This document shows positions 1 through 6,317 of a DNA stretch of 8,225 nt, piece by piece; position 1 is the stretch's first letter; each line of letters begins with the position of its first letter. The notes under the pieces are model-generated. The model did no database searches and was not told the DNA's origin. It saw only the letters and a program-made list of their open reading frames with translations. The stretch spans positions 1 through 8,225 of the forward strand of contig DATEDA010000007.1 in NCBI GenBank assembly GCA_035286595.1, read 5' to 3'. This DNA comes from DATEDA01 sp035286595. GTDB lineage: Bacteria > Pseudomonadota > Gammaproteobacteria > Burkholderiales > SG8-39. The position numbers were made by a program, and so were the translations under genes.

Positions 1-1
1 G

Positions 2-439
2 GCGGGGAGGGCGGAAGCCGTGCCCGAGGTGTGGCTCGATCGGCTCGAGCGACGCGCCGCGGCCGCGCCCGTCGGTGATCCGTTCCAGGCGCGCTCCTGG
101 GAGCCGGAACTGGTGGTGGTCCGGCGCAACCTTCCGCCCCCGCCGCCGCAGGCGCCGCCGCTGCCGTTCACCTACCTCGGCAAGATGATCGACGGCGAGC
201 AGACGACCGTGTTCCTCACGCGGCAGGACCGCAACTATGTCGTGCGGCTCGGCGATACGCTCGACGGCAGCTATCGCGTCGAGAAGATCGAGGAGGACAG
301 AGTCGCTCTCACCTATCTGCCGCTTGGTACCGAGCAGACGCTGCCGTTCGCCGCGACGCCGGCGGCGGCGAGCGCGGCGCCCAAGCCCCACGGGAAGGCC
401 ACGCGACCGGCCGCCGACGACGAGGACGACGACGAATGA
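2..439 (+). CDS. Small proline-rich secretion partner protein, GspC/PilP-like ('secretion system X' family), 5' end outside window
   Basis: The frame is open to the left edge, so the true start and probably an N-terminal membrane anchor lie outside; the GTG at 20 is only the first start codon visible. Counting from that GTG: a D-P-F-Q-A-R-S-W motif at 20-27, a proline-rich spacer at 39-48, then a compact beta-rich domain at about 49-110 (PFTYLGK..., VFLTRQDRNYVVRLGD, ...YRVEKIEEDRVALTYLPLG), and a low-complexity acidic tail ending DDEDDDE. This order (anchor, Pro linker, small beta domain) matches the protein beside the secretin in a betaproteobacterial T2SS-like locus, which NCBI names 'secretion system X translation initiation factor'. 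Despite that name nothing suggests a role in translation. By analogy with GspC/PilP it probably links the inner-membrane platform to the secretin. Its stop overlaps the secretin start as ATGA, so the two are probably translationally coupled. Family assignment is from recalled similarity; function is inferred. Confidence 0.72.
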   Translation, partial: AGRAEAVPEVWLDRLERRAAAAPVGDPFQARSWEPELVVVRRNLPPPPPQAPPLPFTYLGKMIDGEQTTVFLTRQDRNYVVRLGDTLDGSYRVEKIEEDRVALTYLPLGTEQTLPFAATPAAASAAPKPHGKATRPAADDEDDDE

Positions 440-2745
440 TGCGCAAAACTCTCACGTCAATCGCGGTGGCCGCGCTCGCTGCCTGCGCGACCAACCCGCA
501 GGTCGATGAGGGCAAGCAGCTCATCGCCAAGGGCAACTTCGAAGACGGCTTGGCGAAGCTCGAACAGGCGGCGCGCGAGCAGCCGAACGATGCCCGGGCG
601 CGCAATGCCTACGTCACCCAGCGCGAGGCGATCGTCGGCATCTACGTGCGGGAAGGCGACGCGCTGCGCACCTTCGGCGATCTCGATGGCGCCGAGGCGA
701 GCTTCCGCCGGGCGCTGAAGCTCGACCCGGGCTCGCCGGTGGCGCAGGGCGGCGTCGACGCCGTCGCCCGCGACCGCCGCCACCTCGCGCTCGTGCGCGA
801 CGCGGAGGAGGCGCTCAAGCGCGGCGATCTCGCGACGGCCGAGTCGAGGGCGCGCGCCGTGCTCGCCGAGAACTCGTCCCAGCGCGGCGCGCGTGCGGTG
901 ATGAAGGCGGTTGCGGAGCGCCGCGCGCAGGTCCAGACGGCCGCGCCGACCCTCGCGGCCGCGCTGGCGCGGCCCATCACGCTCGAGTTCCGCGACGCGC
1001 CGATCCGCAGCGTGTTCGAGGTGATCTCGCGCACCGCCGGGGTCAACTTCCTGTTCGACCGCGACGTGCGGCCGGACCTCCGTGTCACGATCTTCGTTCG
1101 CGGCGTGCCGCTCCAGGACGTGATCCGGATGATCCTCGTCACCAACCAGCTCGAGCGCAAGGTGATGAACGAGAACTCGATGCTCGTGTATCCCAACACG
1201 CCAGCCAAGCAGCGGGAGTACCAGGAGCTCGTCACGCGCAGCTTCTACCTCGCCAACGCCGACGTGAAGCAGACCGCCGCGATGATCCGCTCGCTCGTCA
1301 AGACGCGCGATCTCTTCATCGACGAGAAGCTGAACCTGCTGGTCATGAAGGACACGGCCGATGCGGTGCGGTATGCCGAGCAGCTCGTCGCGACGCAGGA
1401 CCTGGGCGAGCCGGAGGTGATGCTGGAAGTCGAGGTGCTGGAAGTCGCCTCGAGCCTGATCCGCGAGTTCGGCATCCGCTACCCGGAGCGGATCAACGTC
1501 GGCAGCCTCGGTGGCAGCCTTTCGACCGCGACCACCACCAACGTTGCGACCACGGTCACCACGGCGGCCCCGACGCCCCCGCCGTTCGTCGAGCTCCCGC
1601 CCAAGCCGTGGCAGTGGTTCGTCGCGAATCCGGTCTTCATCCTCAACCTGCGCCAGACCGACGGCACGGTCAACCTCCTCGCGAATCCCCGGATCCGGGT
1701 GAAGAACCGGGACAAGGCCAAGATCCACATCGGCGAGCGGGTCCCGGTGATCACCACCACGTCGACCGCGAACGTGGGCGTGTCCTCGTCGGTGCAGTAT
1801 CTCGACACCGGGCTGAAGCTCGATGTCGAGCCGAACGTCTATCTCGAGGACGAGGTCGCGATGAAGGTGCAGCTCGAGGTGTCGAACATCCTCGAGCAGC
1901 TCAACATCTCGGGCACGATCGCCTACCGTCTGGGGACGCGCAACACGGCGACCACGCTCCGGCTGCGCGACGGGGAGACGCAGGTCCTCGCCGGCCTGAT
2001 CAGCGACGAGGATCGCACCGCGGCCAACAAGATTCCCTACCTCGGCGACCTCCCCCACACCAAGCACTTGTTCTCGAGCGACACCGACCAGCGCACCAAG
2101 ACGGAGATCATCCTGCTCATCACGCCGCGGGTCGTGCGCAACATCACGCGGCCCGACACCGTCGCCGCGCAGTTCCACTCGGGGACCGACGCGGCACCGG
2201 GCTCGCCGCCGCTCAGGCTCGCGGCCACCGGCCCGGGGGCGCTCGCGATCGCGCCCGGTGCGGGCGCGCCGGGGCTTGCAGCGAAACCGCCGATTCCGGG
2301 CGTGCCGGGCGCGCCGTCCGTGGCGCCTGCGGACTCCGTGGAGCTCGCGGTGAGCGGTCCCGCGCAGGCCGCCGTCGGCCAGGAGTTCGTCGTGAACCTC
2401 AGCCTGCCGGCGCGGAACGAGGGCGCAAACGCCACGATCGAGGTCGCCTACGACCCGACGGTGCTGCGCGCCGTGGGCGGGCAGCCCGCTGCGCCGCAGG
2501 CGACCCCCGGGGCACCGCCGCCGGCCGCGGATGCGGGGCGCACGATGGTGACGGTCAGCGGACCGGCGGTCGCCGGCGCGCCGCCGGCGTCGACGTCGTT
2601 GCGTTTTCGCGTGGTGGCGAACGCGCCGACGACGACAACGATCCGCATCGAGAGCCTGACCGGGACCGATGCTGCCGGCCGGCCGCTGCTGGTGACCGCC
2701 CCCGGCGCGCTGAGCGTCTCGATCGTGGGCGCCGTGGCCAGATGA
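436..2745 (+). CDS. Outer-membrane secretin (GspD/PilQ-like) lipoprotein with N-terminal TPR-like region and C-terminal cohesin-like domain
   Basis: A 769-residue secretin forming the outer-membrane channel of a type II secretion/type IV pilus-like machine. A signal peptide ends in lipobox L14-A-A-C17; Ala at +2 predicts outer-membrane sorting. Residues 22-165 are helical TPR-like repeats (KGNFEDGLAKLEQA, FGDLDGAEASFRRALKLDP). STN/N0-type domain at about 180-252, secretin N-type repeat at about 266-322 and beta-barrel secretin domain at about 326-569, with L-E-V-E-V-L-E-V at 330-337, G-E-R-V-P-V-I-T at 433-440 and the signature RDGETQVLAGLISDE, then KIPYLGDLP and the final ...IILLITPRVVRN. 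A Thr/Ala/Pro-rich insert sits at 357-390. After an Ala/Pro/Gly linker (about 583-632), residues 633-767 form a cohesin-like beta domain (VGQEFVVNLSL, A-Y-D-P-T-V-L-R-A-V, SLRFRVVANA). ATG at 436 overlaps the previous stop; the ATG at 439 is an equal alternative. The lipidated N-terminus may remove the need for a pilotin (inference). Confidence 0.93.
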   Translation: MMRKTLTSIAVAALAACATNPQVDEGKQLIAKGNFEDGLAKLEQAAREQPNDARARNAYVTQREAIVGIYVREGDALRTFGDLDGAEASFRRALKLDPGSPVAQGGVDAVARDRRHLALVRDAEEALKRGDLATAESRARAVLAENSSQRGARAVMKAVAERRAQVQTAAPTLAAALARPITLEFRDAPIRSVFEVISRTAGVNFLFDRDVRPDLRVTIFVRGVPLQDVIRMILVTNQLERKVMNENSMLVYPNTPAKQREYQELVTRSFYLANADVKQTAAMIRSLVKTRDLFIDEKLNLLVMKDTADAVRYAEQLVATQDLGEPEVMLEVEVLEVASSLIREFGIRYPERINVGSLGGSLSTATTTNVATTVTTAAPTPPPFVELPPKPWQWFVANPVFILNLRQTDGTVNLLANPRIRVKNRDKAKIHIGERVPVITTTSTANVGVSSSVQYLDTGLKLDVEPNVYLEDEVAMKVQLEVSNILEQLNISGTIAYRLGTRNTATTLRLRDGETQVLAGLISDEDRTAANKIPYLGDLPHTKHLFSSDTDQRTKTEIILLITPRVVRNITRPDTVAAQFHSGTDAAPGSPPLRLAATGPGALAIAPGAGAPGLAAKPPIPGVPGAPSVAPADSVELAVSGPAQAAVGQEFVVNLSLPARNEGANATIEVAYDPTVLRAVGGQPAAPQATPGAPPPAADAGRTMVTVSGPAVAGAPPASTSLRFRVVANAPTTTTIRIESLTGTDAAGRPLLVTAPGALSVSIVGAVAR

Positions 2746-3242
2746 TCGACGCGATGCGCCGTTCGAAGCCGCGCCGGCGCGGCTTCACGTTCATCGAGCT
2801 GGTCATCACGGTCGCGATCATCGGCGTCCTCGCCGCGGCGGCGGTGCCGCTCGTCGAGCTCACGGCGAAGCGCGCAAAGGAGCAGGAGCTGCGCACCGCG
2901 CTGCGGCAACTCCGTACCGCGGTCGACGACTACAAGAAGGCGGTCGACGAGGGCAAGATCGCCAAGAAAGCCGACGAGTCCGGCTACCCGCCGTCGCTTG
3001 ATGTCCTGGTCGAGGGGGTGGTCGACGGCGACGACCCGAACCGGCGCCGGCGCATCTACTTCCTGCGCCGCATTCCGCGCGATCCGTTCCACGGCGACCC
3101 GGCCGTGCGGCCGGCCGAGACCTGGGGCAAACGGAGCTACGAGTCGTCCTACGACAACCCCCAGCCGGGCAAGGACGTGTTCGACGTGCACTCACTCGCC
3201 GAGAACGTCGGGCTGAACGGCATCCCTTACCGCCAGTGGTGA
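2742..3242 (+). CDS. Type II secretion GspG-like pseudopilin (prepilin), first copy
   Basis: A 166-residue prepilin for the periplasmic pseudopilus. The leader is basic (RRSKPRRRG) and is cut between G14 and F15 by a prepilin peptidase; the mature N-terminus is F-T-F-I-E with the canonical Glu at +5 (residue 19), followed by a hydrophobic helix at about 15-38. The C-terminal part is GspG-like: a long helix at about 40-75, then G-Y-P-P-S-L-D-V-L-V at 81-90, the L-R-R-I-P-R-D-P-F motif at 108-116, W128, and a D-V-F-D-V-H-S segment at 145-151. The ATG at 2742 overlaps the secretin stop as ATGA, supporting this start and coupled translation; ATG at 2754 would give a shorter 10-residue leader. The same frame is open far upstream, but that part lies within the secretin gene in another frame and is not real. 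Family is clear; which pseudopilin class it belongs to is less so. Confidence 0.92.
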   Translation: MIDAMRRSKPRRRGFTFIELVITVAIIGVLAAAAVPLVELTAKRAKEQELRTALRQLRTAVDDYKKAVDEGKIAKKADESGYPPSLDVLVEGVVDGDDPNRRRRIYFLRRIPRDPFHGDPAVRPAETWGKRSYESSYDNPQPGKDVFDVHSLAENVGLNGIPYRQW

Positions 3243-3625
3243 GGTGGCGCGTGCGTCGCAGCGGGTTCACACTCATCGAGCTGATCGTGGTGATGGCGAT
3301 CATCGCCACGCTGCTCACGATCGCCCTGCCGCGGTACTTCGGCAGCGTCGACCGATCGAAGGAGGTGACCCTCCGGCAGTCGCTCAACGTCATGCGCGAA
3401 GCGATCGACAAGTTCAACGCCGACAACGGGCGCTATCCCGAGAAACTCGAGGACCTGGTCGAGAAGCGCTACATCCGCGCGATCCCGGTGGACCCGATCA
3501 CCGAGAGCGTCCAGACCTGGGTGATCGTGCCCGTCCCCGGCGCGATGGCGCAGGGCGCAGTGTACGACGTGCGAAGCGGTGCGCAGGGCAACACGAGCGA
3601 TGGCAAGCCGTTTGCCGAGCTGTGA
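3236..3625 (+). CDS. Type II secretion GspG-like major pseudopilin, second copy
   Basis: A 129-residue prepilin. A short basic leader (VRWRVRRSG) precedes cleavage at G10|F11; the mature start F-T-L-I-E-L-I-V-V-M has Glu at +5 (residue 15) and a hydrophobic helix to about residue 32. The globular part carries the GspG hallmarks N-G-R-Y-P-E-K-L-E-D-L-V at 64-75, Y-I-R-A-I-P-V-D-P-I-T at 79-89, W95 and V-Y-D-V-R-S-G-A at 109-116. It is close in size to GspG of classical systems and is the best candidate for the major subunit. GTG at 3236 overlaps the previous stop by seven bases; GTG at 3239 (a GTGA overlap) is equally plausible. No strong Shine-Dalgarno is visible, consistent with coupling to the upstream gene. 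The classical GspG calcium-binding loop is not clearly conserved at the C-terminus (tentative). Confidence 0.92.
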   Translation: MVRWRVRRSGFTLIELIVVMAIIATLLTIALPRYFGSVDRSKEVTLRQSLNVMREAIDKFNADNGRYPEKLEDLVEKRYIRAIPVDPITESVQTWVIVPVPGAMAQGAVYDVRSGAQGNTSDGKPFAEL

Positions 3626-3659
3626 CGGCCCGCGACGCAGCCAGCGTCAGCCGCTCCTC

Positions 3660-3690
3660 AACTTGATGTCGCAAATTGCGGTTTCAAGTT
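3660..3690. repeat. 31-base symmetric interrupted palindrome in the gap before the third prepilin gene
   Basis: The outer arms AACTTGA (3660-3666) and TCAAGTT (3684-3690) are perfect reverse complements. The inner arms CGCAA (3670-3674) and TTGCG (3676-3680) are also perfect, and both pairs are centred on A3675. The three bases between them on each side give one mismatch and two G-U pairs in RNA. The element sits in the least G+C-rich stretch of the window. It could be a transcription factor operator, or an mRNA hairpin that trims or protects the upstream transcript. There is no T-run after it on either strand, so it is not a normal intrinsic terminator. Confidence 0.7.
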
Positions 3691-3759
3691 CCTAAGCTCA
3701 TGATTCGTCCGCTGAAACAGGCTGCCGCACTATCGATACTCATGCCGACTACAAGGACC

Positions 3760-4335
3760 ATGCGTAGCGCGGCCCGCAGCACCGGCTTCACCTACATCTG
3801 GCTCCTGGTCGCGGTCGCAGTGATGGCTGCGGGGCTGGCCGCGATCGGCGAGGTCGCGAGCACTGCCGCGAAGCGCGAAAAGGAGGCTGAGTTACTGTTC
3901 GTCGGCGATGAGTTCGCGCGCGCGATCGCCGAGTACCACGCGAGCTCCCCGGGCGCGCCGCAGTATCCCCAGAGGCTCGAGGAGCTGCTCGCCGACAAGC
4001 GCTATCCGAACGTCCGCCGCTACTTGCGGCGGGTCTATCCCGACCCGATGACCGGCCGCGCCGACTGGGGCCTCGTGCGCGGCCCGGGCGGAGGGATCGT
4101 CGGCGTGCACAGCCAATCGATGGAGCGTCCGCTCAAGACCGCGAACTTCCCGCGCGGGTACGAATCGTTCGCCGGAGCCACCGTGTATTCCGCGTGGCGG
4201 TTCGCCCCGGCGGCGGCGGGCTCCTCGATCGCGCCCAAGTCCGCTGCTGGGCCGGCCGCGCCCGGCCAGACCCAGAAGAGCGCGACGCGCGTCCCTAGCC
4301 CCGGTTCTTCAGGTAGTTCAGCGGCCCGCCCGTAA
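3760..4335 (+). CDS. Prepilin-like minor pseudopilin with Trp at mature position 5
   Basis: Third pseudopilin-like protein of the cluster, 191 residues from this start. The leader (RSAARSTG) ends in Gly9; the mature start is F-T-Y-I-W, so the usual Glu at +5 is Trp14. A hydrophobic helix (about 10-30) is followed by EVASTAAKREKEAELLFVGD, a helix with Y-P-Q-R-L-E-E-L-L, then Y-P-N-V-R-R-Y-L-R-R-V-Y-P-D-P-M-T-G, W and a G-V-H-S-Q-S segment, all pseudopilin-like. The last 40 residues are Ala/Ser/Gly/Pro-rich low complexity. Loss of Glu5 is typical of the tip subunit GspK, but this protein is shorter than GspK; it resembles the minor prepilin that accompanies this class of locus. ATG at 3760 is chosen because it gives a normal short leader; 3742, 3700 and TTG 3676 are in-frame alternatives, the last lying inside the palindrome. 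The gene end overlaps the convergent fadJ-like gene by 41 bases. Confidence 0.8.
   Translation: MRSAARSTGFTYIWLLVAVAVMAAGLAAIGEVASTAAKREKEAELLFVGDEFARAIAEYHASSPGAPQYPQRLEELLADKRYPNVRRYLRRVYPDPMTGRADWGLVRGPGGGIVGVHSQSMERPLKTANFPRGYESFAGATVYSAWRFAPAAAGSSIAPKSAAGPAAPGQTQKSATRVPSPGSSGSSAARP
4250..4267 (-). terminator. Possible weak GC hairpin past the fadJ stop
   Basis: GGCCGG (4250-4255) and CCGGCC (4262-4267) form a perfect 6-bp stem with a 6-base loop, about 28 bases beyond the fadJ-like stop on the minus strand. No T-run follows, and such stems arise often by chance at this G+C content. It lies within the prepilin coding region on the other strand. It is the only terminator-like structure I could find between the convergent operons. 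Confidence 0.2.
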
Positions 4336-6301
4336 ACGGCGCGAAGCCGGTGCCGAAGATGAGCCCGGCATCGGCGAGATCGGCGTCGGCGACGATGCCT
4401 TCGTCGACTGCCTTCTGCGCTTCGGCGAGATACGGGTCCATCACGCGCTTGATGAGATCGTCGTCGACCGGGTCGGCTTTGCCCTTCACCGGCCTGCCTT
4501 TCTCCCAGCGGTAGAAGCCTTCGCCGGATTTCTTGCCGAGCTTGCCAGCCTTGAGCAGCTCCTCGAGCCGTCGGGGCGGCGTCGCGTCCGCGCCGGCCAG
4601 CGACTTGCCCGCCGCGGCGCAGATGTCCAACCCCACGGTGTCGGCGAGCGCGATCGGGCCCATCGGCATCCCGAACTGCTCGGCCGCCTTGTCGATCGTC
4701 TCCGCCTTGATCCCCTCGTCGAGCATCCGGAACGCGTTCGCCATGTAGGGCCCGAGCACGCGGTTGACGAGGAACCCGGGCGAGTCCTTCACCGGCAACG
4801 GCAGCTTGTCGATCTGCCGGACGAACGCGGCACCTTTCCGGGCCCCCTCGGGGTTCGTCGCGGCGCCCGCGACCACCTCGACGAGCTGCAGCTGCGGCAC
4901 CGGGTTGAAGAAGTGGAGGCCGACGAGGCGCGACCGATCCTTCATCTTTTGCGCGATGTCGGCGAGCTTGAGGCTCGAGGTGTTGGTCGCGAGGATCGCC
5001 GCGGGCTTCGCTCGCGCTTCGACGGCGGCGAACAGATCCTGCTTCACCTGGAGGTTCTCGAAGATCGCCTCGATGATCACGTCGGCGTGCCGCACCCCGT
5101 CGCCGTTCACGTCCGGGATCAGCCGGTCCAGGGCGTCGCGCACGCGCAGCTTGTCGCGCAGGCGCTTGCCGAAGAGCTCCGCCGCGCGCTTCATCGCGGG
5201 CGCCAGGCGTTCCGGCGTGGTGTCCTGCAGCGTGACGGTCAGGCCGCGCAGCGCGCAGATCGCCGCGATATCACCGCCCATCGTGCCCGCGCCGATCACG
5301 TGCACCCGCTGCGCCTGGAGGGAAGTGTCCTTGCCGAGCGACTTCATGCGCTCCTGCAGCCCGAAGACGCGGATAAGGTTCTTCGCCGTCGGGTGCTGCA
5401 CGAGGTAGGCGATCGACGCCGGGTCCTGCGGCGGCGGGAGGAACGGGTCGCCGTCGTGCTTCTCCCAGAGCTCCAGGATCGCGTACGGGGCCGGGTAGTG
5501 CTCGCGGCGCGCGCGCTTCTGGAGCTGGGCGCGGGCCATCGCGGCCACGATGCTCTTGAGCGGGCCGTTCATGAGCCGCTGCACGACGGGCAGCGAGCGC
5601 GGCTCCGGCGCCTCGAGGATCATGATCCGCGCCGCGTTCTCCATGACGCGCGGCGGGACGGCGGCGTCCACCAGCCCGATCCGCTTGGCGCGGCGCGCGT
5701 CCACCGACCGGCCGGTCATCATCAGGTCGAGCGCCGCGCTCGGGCCGACCACCTTCGGCAGGCGCTTCACGCCGCCCCAGCCGGGCAGGATGCCGAGCAT
5801 CACCTCCGGCAGCGCGAACCGCGTCCCCGGCTCGTCGACGGCGATGCGATAGCGGCACGCGAGCGCGAGCTCGAACCCCCCGCCCATGCAGAAGCCGCGC
5901 ACCAGCGCGACCGTCGGGAAGGGCAGGCCGGCGAGGCGGTTGAACGTGTCCCAGCCGCGCCGCACGATCGCCAGCGCCTCCTCGATCTCGTCGATTCGCG
6001 TGAACTCGTCGACGTCGGCGCCGGCAATGAACCCGGATTCCTTGCCCGAGCGGATCACGACCCCTTTCGGCCGCTCGGCGGCGAGCCGGTCGATGATCGC
6101 GCCGAGCTCCTCCATCACCTCCTTCGAGAAGGTGTTGGTCGAGGTGCCCGCGCGGTCGAACGTGAGCCAGACGATGCCGTCGGCGTCCTTGTCGAGCTGC
6201 CAGTGGCGATAAGACCCGGTCACAGAGGACACAGAGGAAGCCGTTTGTTGCGAAGGGGCAGTTTCGGGTGGGCGTTCCCGCGCGGTGACGAATGCAGACA
6301 T
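4295..6301 (-). CDS. fadJ: Bifunctional enoyl-CoA hydratase / 3-hydroxyacyl-CoA dehydrogenase (FadJ/FadB-type beta-oxidation alpha subunit)
   Basis: Hydrates 2-enoyl-CoA and then oxidises L-3-hydroxyacyl-CoA with NAD+, the two middle steps of fatty-acid beta-oxidation, probably in complex with the thiolase encoded just upstream. Crotonase domain at about 31-220: F-I-A-G-A-D at 91-96, oxyanion motif G-F-C-M-G-G-G-F-E with catalytic Glu144, and L-P-E-V-M-L-G with catalytic Glu166. Dehydrogenase domain: Rossmann loop G-A-G-T-M-G-G at 337-343, I-I-E-A-I-F-E-N at 409-416, N-T-S-S at 440-443, the catalytic pair His463 (G-L-H-F-F-N-P-V) and Glu475, then the C-terminal helical domains (P-M-G-P-I-A-L-A-D at 546-554). 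The 668 residues are shorter than the roughly 715-730 of E. coli FadJ/FadB: the chain stops soon after FTGGPLNYL. ATG at 6301 has a good Shine-Dalgarno; frame upstream is open but is the thiolase gene. The first 30 residues precede the conserved domain and partly come from a repeat. FadJ rather than FadB is favoured by the FadI-type partner. Confidence 0.93.
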   Translation of the reverse strand: MSAFVTARERPPETAPSQQTASSVSSVTGSYRHWQLDKDADGIVWLTFDRAGTSTNTFSKEVMEELGAIIDRLAAERPKGVVIRSGKESGFIAGADVDEFTRIDEIEEALAIVRRGWDTFNRLAGLPFPTVALVRGFCMGGGFELALACRYRIAVDEPGTRFALPEVMLGILPGWGGVKRLPKVVGPSAALDLMMTGRSVDARRAKRIGLVDAAVPPRVMENAARIMILEAPEPRSLPVVQRLMNGPLKSIVAAMARAQLQKRARREHYPAPYAILELWEKHDGDPFLPPPQDPASIAYLVQHPTAKNLIRVFGLQERMKSLGKDTSLQAQRVHVIGAGTMGGDIAAICALRGLTVTLQDTTPERLAPAMKRAAELFGKRLRDKLRVRDALDRLIPDVNGDGVRHADVIIEAIFENLQVKQDLFAAVEARAKPAAILATNTSSLKLADIAQKMKDRSRLVGLHFFNPVPQLQLVEVVAGAATNPEGARKGAAFVRQIDKLPLPVKDSPGFLVNRVLGPYMANAFRMLDEGIKAETIDKAAEQFGMPMGPIALADTVGLDICAAAGKSLAGADATPPRRLEELLKAGKLGKKSGEGFYRWEKGRPVKGKADPVDDDLIKRVMDPYLAEAQKAVDEGIVADADLADAGLIFGTGFAPFTGGPLNYLKNRG
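6218..6240 (+). repeat. Inverted repeat arm A, inside the fadJ 5' coding region
   Basis: A 23-base element beginning GGTCACAGAGGACACAG. It matches the reverse complement of 6318-6340 at 20 of 23 positions. It contains a perfect 9-base tandem duplication (CACAGAGGA at 6221-6229 and 6230-6238). On the minus strand it encodes part of a Ser/Val-rich N-terminal extension of the FadJ-like protein (S-S-V-S-S-V-T). It resembles the CACAGAG-type short dispersed repeats that I recall from many environmental proteobacterial genomes; that resemblance is from memory. Confidence 0.75.
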
Positions 6302-6307
6302 GACGAT

Positions 6308-6312
6308 TCCTC
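6308..6312 (-). promoter_or_regulatory. Ribosome binding site of the fadJ-like gene
   Basis: The minus strand reads AAAGAGGAA just before the start, with GAGGA six bases upstream of the ATG at 6301. It decides the start in favour of this ATG over the GTG codons at 6232 and 6223, which lie inside the repeat and have no purine-rich site before them. The site lies in the loop between the two inverted repeat arms. Confidence 0.75.
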
Positions 6313-6317
6313 TTTGC

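Noticed and set aside
413..435. GAC/GAG-rich run at the end of the first gene as a microsatellite
   Set aside because: It is short and codes for an acidic tail; the repeat units are irregular, so no distinct repeat element can be supported.
1421..1447. 12-base direct repeat TGCTGGAAGTCG in the secretin gene
   Set aside because: It encodes the conserved secretin strand L-E-V-E-V-L-E-V, so protein constraint and codon preference explain it.
457..2178. 573-codon open frame antisense to the secretin gene
   Set aside because: It mirrors the secretin codons in a G+C-rich gene; the translation is Arg/Asp/Leu/Val low complexity with no recognisable domain, while the plus strand gives a full secretin.
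1608..2741. Open frame upstream of and in frame with the first pseudopilin
   Set aside because: It is the secretin gene read in a second frame; the product is Arg/Gly/His-rich and domain-free. The prepilin leader and ATGA overlap place the real start at 2742.
3634..3648. GACGC/GCGTC stem after the second pseudopilin gene as a terminator
   Set aside because: Only five base pairs, no T-run, and such stems are common at this G+C content.
3663..3740. Sigma-70 or sigma-54 promoter before the third prepilin gene
   Set aside because: TTGATG at 3663 and GATACT at 3735 are far too widely spaced to pair as -35 and -10, no other hexamer pair fits well, and no GG-N10-GC element with proper flanks was found.
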